Assembly: GCF_047495875.1 (NCBI RefSeq)
Contig: NC_092461.1
Coordinates: 52,323,511-52,387,510, forward strand
Reading direction: 5' to 3'
Source: Pithys albifrons albifrons
Taxonomy: Eukaryota > Chordata > Aves > Passeriformes > Thamnophilidae
DNA length: 64,000 bases
Every line of letters begins with the position of its first letter. Position 1 is the first letter of the stretch. A program made the position numbers and the translations under genes. This document shows, in pieces, positions 57,401-64,000 of the stretch. The notes under the pieces were generated by a model, which was not told the origin of the DNA, did no database searches, and saw only the letters and a list, made by a program, of their open reading frames with translations.

Positions 57401-60400
57401 GTACAGTGTGTGTCATTATCAGCTGAATTGTTTGAATGCATAGAAGAAACCTTTTATGTGTGGGTAATTGGTGCTTCACAGTCGTCTGGTTTCTTTTCCA
57501 GCTGCATCCGATTAGTTGAGTCACTGAGATAATGTATAAATTTTTTGCTGTTAATGAGAGTTAAATAGGAAATTATTTATAGTTAAATTATTTCTTGAGT
57601 AATACTAACTACCATGAATTTTGGATAATTACAGGAAGTCTGAAATTATTTCTGTGTTGAAAATAGGAGAGAAAATTTCAGTAAAAGCAGACTAACTAGT
57701 CAGCAAGCTGATTTTTATTTCATTGTTTACTATTATGATTGTTATGGTTTAACCCCCACTGGCAACTGAAGTACCACACAGCCATTTGCTCACTGCCCCA
57801 CCCTTCCCCAGTGGGATGGGGAGGAGAATCGGGGGAAAACATGTAAAATGCATGGGGTGAGACAAGAACAGTTTAATAATTGAAGTAAAATACAGTAATA
57901 CTAATGATAATAATAATAGTTGTAATAAAAGGGAGAGAGAGAGAGATGAAACCTAAGAAAACAAGAGATGCACAATACAATTGCTCACCACCTGCTGCCA
58001 AATGCCCAGCCTGTACCCACGCAGTGGTTGGCCCCTTCCAGCCAACCCCCACCCCAAGTTTTCATACATAACATAGCACATAACATCCTGTAGTATGAAA
58101 TATCCCTTTGGCCAGTTTGGGACAGCTATCCTGGCTGTGCTGCCTCTCAGTTTCTTGTGCAGCTCCTCACTGGCAGAGCCTGAGACCCTGGGAAGTCCTT
58201 GACTGAGAGTAAGCACTACTTGGCAACATCTAGAACATTAGTGTGTTATCAACGTTACTCTCATGATGAATCCAAAACACAGCACTGCACAACTACTGAG
58301 AAAAAATTATCCCAGCCAGAACAAGAACAGAGATGTAGCCTTATGAGATCTTAACTAATGAATAATCCTGGAACTGTTTGTTGTCACTTAGGCCAACTGG
58401 CATAGAATAGTCCATGTCACCCTGTTACTAAATCTTTTGACCCCCAAGATGTGTCTTTATGTATTTCTGGCTTGTGTTGACTTACTGATCTGGCTTGTGT
58501 TGACTTACTGATCAGGCTTGGGTCGCTTGGAAAAATCCTGCTGGGGACACCTGAACATTGAAACTGGTATCTGGAGTTGTGCTCTGCACTGCCTAACTGA
58601 CACATGTAGACATACTAATAATTTCTTCCAAAACTTAAATGCTCTGAAAGAAATCAGAATTCTTCAAAATTTTAGTTTAATTCTCTCCTCTGCCATGCTT
58701 TTATTTCTTTGCTTCTCGCCTGATAATCAGACAGTTTCATGAGAAGTGGGGCAAATCATTAAATCGGTCATGGAATAGTTGCCAATTCATATCCACTCAA
58801 TCTTTGAACCTTCATGTTCTTTTAAATGTTTTTAGAAACAATGCATTTTAAATCTTTACATCTCTTGGCACTAAAACCTGTGACTTTCAGGTTATTCTGG
58901 AATAAGAGAGAGTGTTAATCTACAAGGTCTTTGAGTGTTACTGGTGCAGAGATTGGCTTCATTTGGGCATTAAATAGAAGTTTTGTACTCTGTAGTAGCC
59001 TATTCTGTACATTATGAAGAATCTGGTTTGGTCCTTGCTCTCTAAGGCTTTTGGTCTTTTGTTTTTTTTTGGCTGACAGTGGCCCATAGTGTCTTTTATA
59101 AAATATGTTTAATTACAAGTAATACAGTTAATGAGACAAAAATTGAGTGTTTGGGTTGACTTGAGCTGTTCTGTCTGTGGGTGTGACATGTATTGCCTGT
59201 TCTGAAGTCTTATTTTTTGGTGCTTTTCAGCTGGCTACAGCTGCCCTATATGCCTCACAAATTTCACACTTGGCCTTACTGTGTAAATTAAGTACATTTT
59301 GACTGAAGATGGTTTTACGTTCATAAAATCACTGACTTAAGTATTTTTTTCTTTTCCCCCCCCAGAGCTCAGCAAGTGGCTTGAACCTTTGAAAAATCTT
59401 AGATTTGAAATAAATTGTATTCCCAATCTTATTGAATATATCAAACAGGTTAGTAAAACACAGATAGATGCCATCTTTTAGTTGTACTCTATAAGCTTAG
59501 ACCTTTTGTAATTTGATATATGCTAGGTAGGTATTAACATCTGATATTTAAAAATACATACAGTGATCCAATATGGATGGGTTTTTTTAAAGCTTCTGAT
59601 GTATACCAGGTCTTGCACTGTTACAATAATTGAAACAAAATCTAAGGTAAACACATTATGCAAAGATCCAATTATTTAAGTATTTTTTCTTCTGGTAAAA
59701 CCACAATGCAAATATTGACCCTCTTTTTTTGCTTCTGTCTTGTTTGGACTGCTTCCTAAAAGGTGGAATAATTGAACTTAAATTCTGTGACATACAGTAA
59801 CCAACTATCGAATTTGAATACTTAACTAGTGATGTATGCCTCAAGTCCTCCTTTTTAATACAGGTTCTTTCCTTTCTTTCCTTTTCCCCTAAAAGAATAT
59901 TGACAGTTTGATGACCCCAGATGGAGTTGGTCTTCCTACTGCGCTTCGTGTTTTGTGTCATATTGCGTGTCCACCACCTCTGGTAGAAGGTAATGGTTGA
60001 CAGCTGTCCTGGTTAACCTACAAATGGTAGTTTCCAAGTCTTCTGCTTAAATGTGTAACTATGGTTGCCCAGGAGAAATCAGACATGCAGACATAATCCT
60101 GTATCAAAAATAGCATGGCCAGCAAGACCACAGAAGTGATCCTTCCCCTGTACTCTGCTTTGGTGAGGCTACACCTTGAGTACTGTGTTCAGTTCTGGGG
60201 CCCTCACTTCAGGAAAGATATTGAGGTGCTGGAGCGGGTCCAGATAGGAGCAACAAGGCTGGTGAAGGGACTGGAGCACAAGCCCTATGGGGAGAGGCTG
60301 AGGGAGCTGGGGTTGTTTAGCCTGGAGAAGAGGAGGCTCAGAGGTGACCTCATCACTGTCTAGAACTACCTGAAGGGAAGTTCTAGCCAGGTGGGGGTTG

Positions 60401-63344
60401 GTCTCTTCTCCCAGGCACTCAGCAATAGGACAAGGGGGGACAGGCTCAAGCTCTGGCAGGGAAAATTTAAGTTGGATATCAAAAAAAAATTCTTTCCAGA
60501 GAGAGTGTTCAGGCATAGGAATGGGCTGCCCAGAGAGGGAGTGGATTCACCATCCCTGGAGGTTTTAAGGTGAGACTGGACGTGGCACTGAGTGCCATGA
60601 TCTGGTAAATGGACTGGAGTTGGACCAAGGGTTGTGCTTGATGATCTCAGAGGTCTTTTCCAACCCCGTTGATTCTGTGATTCTATGATTCTATTTTATG
60701 AAATGTTATTTCTTTTCTGTACAGGTCAACAGAAAGACCTTAAATGGAATCTTGCAGTTATTCAGCTCTTTTCTTCTGAGGGAATGGACACCTTCATCCG
60801 TGTGTTACAGAAGCTGAACAGCATACTCATTCAGCCTTGGCGGCTCCATGTCAACATGGGCACCACACTCCACAGAGTTACTACTATTTCTATGGCCCGC
60901 TGTACCCTCACGCTCCTTAAGACAATGCTAACAGAACTCCTGAGGGGTGGATCCTTTGAATTCAAAGACATGCGTGTTCCAGCAGCACTTGTTTCATTAC
61001 ACATGCTCCTCTGCTCTATTCCTCTCTCAGGCCGCTTAGATAGCGATGAGCAAAAAATTCAGAATGACATTGTTGATATCTTACTAACTTTTACACAAGG
61101 TGTTAATGAAAAACTTACCATTTCTGAAGAAACTTTGGCGAACAATACTTGGTCTTTAATGCTGAAGGAAGTTCTCTCTTCAATTCTGAGAATTCCTGAA
61201 GGCTTTTTCTCTGGACTTATACTGCTTTCAGAATTGTTGCCTCTTCCACTCCCCATGCAGACTACTCAGGTATAACTTAGATTTATTTAGTTTTTATAGG
61301 GTTTTTTTTAATGTATAACCTTAGACCATTTTTGTAGTTCTGTAAAAAGCAGATGTGTGAAAGGATGAATTAAAGTTTTCAAGCATTTGTGTTCATATGG
61401 ATTCTTTGTAGGTAGGTCTTTTTCAGCAGAAATAAAAGTGGTATTCTTGGGAGCACTTTTTTAAAATTAGCAGTCATATGGTGTTCTTTCATGCCTTGTG
61501 AGATTATCTAGACTACTGTTCTGTTACTTAAATGTTTGTCTGTGAAGCCTAATAGCCAGGTGGGGGTTGGTCTCTTCTCTCAGGCACTCAGCAATAGGAC
61601 AAAGGGGCACGGGCTTAAGCTCTGCCAGGGGAAATTTAAGTTGGAGATGAGAAAAAAATTCTTTCCAGAGAGAGTAATCAGGCATTGGAATGGGCTGCCC
61701 AGAGAGGTGGTGGATTCACCATCCCTAGAAGTTTTTAAACTGAAATTGGACGTGGCGCTGCGTGCCATGATCTGGTAAATGGCCTGGAGTTGGACCAAGG
61801 ATTGGACTTGATGATCTCAGAGGTCCTTTTGAACCCAATCAATTCTGTGATTCTTTGAATTTAGCCTTGAATGCCAAACTCTTGGTGTACTAAGGCTCTC
61901 CTTTCTTTGTCATGGGTCTTGAATTTGTGATCTTTAATAAGTAAGCATAAGAGGTGTGTGACAACCCATGCTCCTGGAGGAATACCTAATTTGCTGGAAT
62001 TGTGCCCTGTCATTTGGTGATAATAGCAAATAGCATTCCATGTTTTTGATGAGGACAGTACTTAGGCCTTGTTAATATCTTGTGGTAGAATTTAGGTTTT
62101 ATGATAAAAGTTGAAAGGAAAAACCCTCCAGTCCTTCTGTTCCTGCAGGTAATTGAGGCCCATGATATTGCAGTGGCACTGAACACCAGGAAGCTGTGGA
62201 GTATGCACCTGCACGTGCAGGCCAAGCTGATACAAGAGATTGTTCGGTCTTTCTCCGGCTCGTCTTGCCAGCCTATTCAGCATATGTTGAGACGTATTTG
62301 TGTTCAGTTGTGTGACTTGGCGTCACCTACTGCTCTCCTCATCATGAGGACTGTATTGGATCTGATTGTAGAAGACCTGCACAGGTATCTTTCTGTTTTC
62401 TGTTGCAAAGATTTCTTTAAATTCACCTTGGCTTTGTGCAGTAGGTTTAGCAGGAGGAAAATATTTTCAAAAATATTGAATATGGACTGAGTGACTTCTC
62501 AGTCCAGTGCTTTTATACTGTGTCCTTACAGTGCTTAATGTTGCCAAGGAACCAGCTCATATCTGTAAGTTTTGATGTAGACAGTTTCGTGCTATATATT
62601 CATCATAAGCTTTTTAGGAAGGTTTTCTTCAGGCTGTCCCTGCAATGCCTTATCTTGCCTGTGAAGTGCTTTGATTAAGGATCTATCTCACATTAATAAG
62701 AAAAGGAGGCCAGGAAAGTTTGTATACTGGGATTACATAGGTGTAGATGTTTGTAAGCTGGAGGAAGTTGAACTACAGATTTCAGAGGGTTTTGAAACAA
62801 TGAGGACTGTTTCTTTAATAGCATAATTATTCACATAGATACTGTTTATTAAAAAAGCATATTTATCTGTATAAAATTAGGTGCCCTACAGTATGTTAAA
62901 TGCATAGTAGATTAGTTAATTTATGAAGTCCTTTAGTGAAAGTTGAGCAGTTTGCAAAAAATAAATGGAACTCTTAAGTATGTAAACTGGGTGGGTTTTT
63001 TCTAAAATGCAGAAATATATGACTTCTGTAATGGTTGTTTTAGTAGTTTTTTAGATCACTTTAAAACCTTTTTCAAAGTGCTTTGATATCCTTTCAGCAA
63101 CACAGAAGATAAACAGTACACTGGACAGACTACTCGACTGCTCGCTTTGTTGGATGCCCTGGCTTCACATAAAGCTTGTAAAGCAGCTATTTTGCATCTC
63201 ATCAGTGGAACTACTAAAGGAGATGAGAAGTATGTGGAGGTTTTCCAGGAGCTCTTGGCTTTGATGCGATCAGCTGGGGACAATGTCACTCATCAACAAT
63301 GTGCTGAATATGTAACTTCCCTCTTGCAGTCCCTCTGTGATCAG
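45364..63344 (+). CDS. VIRMA: VIRMA (KIAA1429), m6A writer complex scaffold, N-terminal 1306 residues, partial at the right edge
   Basis: VIRMA is the large scaffold of the nuclear m6A methyltransferase-associated complex (with WTAP, ZC3H13, HAKAI and RBM15) that guides METTL3/METTL14, notably to 3'UTRs. Coding exons are 45364-45426, 48167-48282, 48525-48611, 49016-49064, 49702-49870, 51098-51220, 52841-53146, 53841-54993, 56028-56519, 57246-57400, 59366-59448, 59896-59989, 60725-61269, 62149-62384 and 63098-63344. They sum to 3918 nt with every junction in frame. Residues 1-135 are the conserved virilizer N-terminal domain ([13 protein letters not shown], then [19 protein letters not shown]). 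A run of 11 prolines (about 139-149), a proline-rich linker and a very acidic segment (about 203-304) follow, then a long helical-repeat region. The last exon here ends [14 protein letters not shown], so about 500 residues, including the C-terminal RG-rich tail, lie beyond the window. Confidence 0.97.
45427..48166 (+). other. VIRMA: VIRMA intron 1
   Basis: 2.7 kb. The first 270 bp continue the CpG island, then the DNA becomes AT-rich. It carries one minus-strand CR1 copy at 47707-47985. The acceptor is TTTGTTTTGTAG. Nothing else recognised. Confidence 0.85.
47707..47985 (-). mobile_element. CR1 LINE 3' fragment
   Basis: Antisense CR1 of about 280 bp. It begins with the tail complement 'ggaatcatagaatcgattgg', passes through 'gatcatcaagtccaaccc' and 'accacctccctgggcagccc', and ends near 'gtcctgttgctgagtgcctggg'. 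It matches the copies at 60107 and 61553 in the opposite orientation, so they are one subfamily. Confidence 0.92.
48167..48282 (+). CDS. VIRMA: VIRMA exon 2 (residues 22-59)
   Basis: 116 nt encoding [19 protein letters not shown] and then [19 protein letters not shown]. Donor GTAAGT, phase 2. Confidence 0.96.
48525..48611 (+). CDS. VIRMA: VIRMA exon 3 (residues 60-88)
   Basis: 87 nt encoding [20 protein letters not shown] and APVFDRLG. Acceptor TTCTCAG, donor GTAAGT. Confidence 0.96.
49016..49064 (+). CDS. VIRMA: VIRMA exon 4 (residues 89-105)
   Basis: A 49 nt small exon encoding [16 protein letters not shown]. Acceptor TTTAACAG, donor GTAATA. Confidence 0.95.
49264..49402 (-). mobile_element. 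TguSINE1-like SINE (tRNA-Ile head, CR1-type tail)
   Basis: On the minus strand the element starts with a tRNA-Ile-like head (GAGCTCAGTTGGTTAGAAC, then GCCAAGGTCTTGGGTTCAATC with A and B boxes). It ends with a CR1-like tail (GGGTCCCTTCCAACTCAG, then GTGATTCTGTG). This tRNA-Ile plus CR1 architecture is that of TguSINE1, mobilised by CR1 and reported from Eupasseres. Length about 139 bp, in VIRMA intron 4. T-rich flanks blur any target-site duplication. Confidence 0.88.
49702..49870 (+). CDS. VIRMA: VIRMA exon 5 (residues 106-161)
   Basis: 169 nt encoding [33 protein letters not shown], an 11-proline run, then [12 protein letters not shown]. Acceptor CCCACCAG, donor GTGAGC. Confidence 0.96.
50099..50261 (-). 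pseudogene. Composite tRNA-Gln(CTG)-like plus truncated 5S rRNA-like sequence
   Basis: On the minus strand, 50261-50186 resembles tRNA-Gln(CTG). The 16 nt from TCTGGACTCTGAATCC match exactly, including the anticodon. The acceptor ends GCAGTCC and GGACTGT still pair with one wobble, and the T-stem CTGAG/CTCAG pairs perfectly around a loop one base short. About 33 nt further, 50153-50099 resembles 5S rRNA. It contains GATCTCAGATGCTCAGCAGG and GTTAGTACCGAGTGCTGT, with about 26 nt missing between two TAC triplets, which removes box C. It lies in VIRMA intron 5. I infer a processed or recombinant Pol III-derived pseudogene. It is not a match to any avian SINE that I know. Confidence 0.72.
51098..51220 (+). 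CDS. VIRMA: VIRMA exon 6 (residues 162-202)
   Basis: 123 nt encoding [19 protein letters not shown], then a proline-rich stretch and [12 protein letters not shown]. Acceptor AATATAG, donor GTACAG. Confidence 0.95.
52165..52782 (+). mobile_element. CR1 LINE with internal deletion
   Basis: Plus-strand CR1. It opens with ORF2-like sequence (caaaggatgtggaaaggg, ccagatgggatccaccca), then jumps near 52385 to the 3' region (gaggagtggctgagggagct, ggcttcaagttgtgcctggg). It ends with the tail gattctgtgattctg at 52768-52782. The missing middle is most of the reverse transcriptase. It ends about 60 bp before the exon 7 acceptor. Confidence 0.88.
52841..53146 (+). CDS. VIRMA: VIRMA exon 7, acidic segment (residues 203-304)
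   Basis: 306 nt. It starts after GTATTTTTAG and encodes [20 protein letters not shown] and then a long acidic region dominated by E and D from GAG/GAA/GAT codons (52976-53146), including ten consecutive E or D encoded by tandem GAG triplets. Donor GTAACT. The region is low-complexity and likely variable in length. Confidence 0.94.
53841..54993 (+). CDS. VIRMA: VIRMA exon 8 (residues 305-688)
   Basis: 1153 nt, the largest exon here. It runs from [20 protein letters not shown] to [15 protein letters not shown] and covers the start of the helical-repeat region ([39 protein letters not shown]). It ends TTTAG|GTATAG. Intron retention would add eight residues before a stop at 55019-55021. Confidence 0.97.
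56028..56519 (+). CDS. VIRMA: VIRMA exon 9 (residues 689-852)
   Basis: 492 nt from [19 protein letters not shown] to [18 protein letters not shown] strong T-rich acceptor (TTTTTTTTTCAG). Donor GTAATT. Confidence 0.96.
56737..56750. repeat. (AT)7 microsatellite
   Basis: Short perfect AT dinucleotide run in VIRMA intron 9. Confidence 0.9.
57246..57400 (+). CDS. VIRMA: VIRMA exon 10 (residues 853-904)
   Basis: 155 nt encoding [20 protein letters not shown] and then [20 protein letters not shown], ending in [10 protein letters not shown]. Acceptor TTATTTCAG, donor GTACAG. Confidence 0.96.
57740..58329 (-). mobile_element. Solo LTR of an avian endogenous retrovirus
   Basis: A 590 bp element with TG...CA ends (TGTTATGG at the left, AAGAACA at the right). 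It matches the widespread avian LTR whose U5 edge reads GGTTAAACC on the minus strand, with an ATTAAA signal and the conserved GGATATTTCATAC-like U3 block. Orientation is therefore minus, opposite to VIRMA. No second LTR, primer-binding site or viral gene adjoins it, so it is a solo LTR. The flanking bases (ATGAT and GAGAT) no longer form a perfect duplication. It contains a (GA)n run near 57933. Confidence 0.82.
58468..58513. repeat. Perfect 23 bp tandem duplication
   Basis: ctggcttgtgttgacttact plus gat occurs twice in direct succession (58468-58490 and 58491-58513) in VIRMA intron 10. Confidence 0.9.
59366..59448 (+). CDS. VIRMA: VIRMA exon 11 (residues 905-932)
   Basis: 83 nt encoding [20 protein letters not shown] and LIEYIKQ. 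Acceptor with a C-run (CCCCCCCCAG), donor GTTAGT. Confidence 0.95.
59896..59989 (+). CDS. VIRMA: VIRMA exon 12 (residues 933-963)
   Basis: 94 nt encoding [20 protein letters not shown] and [11 protein letters not shown]. Acceptor CCCCTAAAAG, donor GTAATG. Confidence 0.94.
60107..60693 (+). mobile_element. CR1 LINE 3' fragment just upstream of VIRMA exon 13
   Basis: Plus-strand CR1 of about 590 bp. It contains tactctgctttggtgaggct, ggtgaagggactggagcaca, gcctggagaagaggaggctc and the tail gattctgtgattctatgatt. It ends only about 30 bp before the exon 13 acceptor AG (60723-60724). Confidence 0.95.
60725..61269 (+). CDS. VIRMA: VIRMA exon 13 (residues 964-1145)
   Basis: 545 nt from [20 protein letters not shown] to [12 protein letters not shown]. 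It is highly conserved. Donor GTATAA: reading through gives one Val and then a stop. Confidence 0.97.
61270..61460 (+). other. VIRMA: Candidate intronic polyadenylation region after VIRMA exon 13
   Basis: Exon 13 read-through meets GTA TAA immediately. An AATAAA lies at 61431-61436, followed by a T/TG-rich stretch. Together these could form a composite terminal exon encoding a protein of 1146 residues that lacks the C-terminal third. Confidence 0.4.
61553..61853 (+). mobile_element. CR1 LINE 3' fragment
   Basis: Plus-strand CR1 of about 300 bp in VIRMA intron 13. It starts at agccaggtgggggttggtct, passes gggctgcccagagaggtggt, and ends with the tail aattctgtgattctttg. It is the same subfamily as the copy at 60107-60693. 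Confidence 0.95.
62149..62384 (+). CDS. VIRMA: VIRMA exon 14 (residues 1146-1223)
   Basis: 236 nt encoding [20 protein letters not shown] through LIVEDLH. Acceptor TGTTCCTGCAG, donor GTATCT. Confidence 0.96.
63098..63344 (+). CDS. VIRMA: VIRMA exon 15 (residues 1224-1306), last exon in the window
   Basis: 247 nt encoding [20 protein letters not shown] through [15 protein letters not shown], ending in phase 0 at GTATTT. The gene continues beyond 64000. Confidence 0.95.
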
Positions 63345-64000
63345 GTATTTCCTATATTTAATACATAATATGTGTTTATAATTGAAGGAGACAAATTAAA
63401 TGAGGTTATTTCTTAGGTGCCTGCTTTTTTCCTAAAGAAAAAAAATCAACCTTGTTCAAACACAGAGAGAAAAAATGTGCATGGTTGGCTGACTTGGCAG
63501 ACTTGCTGTCTTGTTGCTCTTGAATGTAAATACTTCTATTTTATGAGATGTCTTCTGCATTATGTTCACTGTTCTGGTAGCTCATTAGAAGCCAGAAACA
63601 GAAGGACACAAAGATTTCCTGTCCCCTCAGCTGAGAGAGGGATGTCATTCCTCCTTGGGGGCCGCTGACAAAACTTGAGTTGTCACTGTTCCCCCCCTTA
63701 CCTGGATAAATACGTATGTTTTAGTTGTCTAACTGAAACCTCTTGAAAATGTATGAGAAATATAAAAATATATAAGCTACTGTAAAACTCCTCCATTAAA
63801 AAAGGTCTAAGTTACTAAAGCAAGGTAACAAATGTCTGAAAATGGATTCATGGACTAGCCCTGGTAGTTTCTCATTAGTGTGAGCATAGATGTGCATGTC
63901 ATTAGTTGTCTTACTAGTGCATAAATTTATTTGATGTAGTGCTTACCCACTTACACAGAAGATGTTTGGGCATTGTTGGTCAGTAGAAAAAATCAGCCAT
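63345..64000 (+). other. VIRMA: VIRMA intron 15, incomplete
   Basis: Intron sequence up to the window edge. No further VIRMA exon and no transposon recognised. The open frame at 63417-63668 has no relation to VIRMA. Confidence 0.8.

Noticed and set aside
62385..62400. GTATCTTTCTG donor after VIRMA exon 14 as a second U12 intron
   Set aside because: It differs from RTATCCTTT at a key position, and no TTAAC-type branch site lies 10-20 nt before the next acceptor, which is an ordinary pyrimidine-rich CAG.

Overview
This is vertebrate nuclear DNA, almost certainly from a bird and probably from a passerine. It has long spliced genes, CpG-island promoters, several CR1 LINE copies with the avian 3' tail, an avian retroviral LTR, and a tRNA-Ile-headed SINE with a CR1-type tail. 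That SINE matches the TguSINE1 family known from passerines. No prokaryotic, CRISPR or phage content was seen.

The window holds two head-to-head protein-coding genes. ESRP1 (epithelial splicing regulatory protein 1) lies on the minus strand from its start codon at 38888 to its stop at 7431. I could place 14 of an expected 15 coding exons. They sum to 1895 nt, and the missing exon should be about 151 nt, which would give 681 residues, the human length. VIRMA (virilizer-like m6A methyltransferase-associated protein, KIAA1429) lies on the plus strand from the start codon at 45364 and runs off the right edge. Fifteen coding exons encode exactly 1306 residues, roughly the first 70% of the protein. 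The same divergent pairing is known at human 8q22.1.

Layout: 1-5440 is intergenic, with one old CR1. 5440-7430 is the likely ESRP1 3'UTR. 7431-38888 is the ESRP1 body, whose introns hold almost no recognisable transposons. 38850-39780 is the ESRP1 CpG island, with a cluster of ZEB/SNAI-type E2 boxes. 39800-44900 is intergenic, with a 1.1 kb minus-strand CR1. 44690-45700 is the VIRMA CpG island, with GC boxes, two ETS sites and a TISU element at the ATG. 45364-64000 is VIRMA, whose introns carry CR1 copies, a SINE, a solo LTR and an odd tRNA-Gln plus 5S rRNA-derived composite.

The two proteins act in separate RNA pathways. ESRP1 controls epithelial alternative splicing. VIRMA scaffolds the nuclear m6A writer complex. 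The most interesting sequence-level points are a U12-type intron in ESRP1, a tandem 5' splice site that adds or removes four residues, the unlocated penultimate ESRP1 exon, the TISU start of VIRMA, the tRNA/5S composite, and CR1 copies landing within 30-60 bp of VIRMA 3' splice sites.
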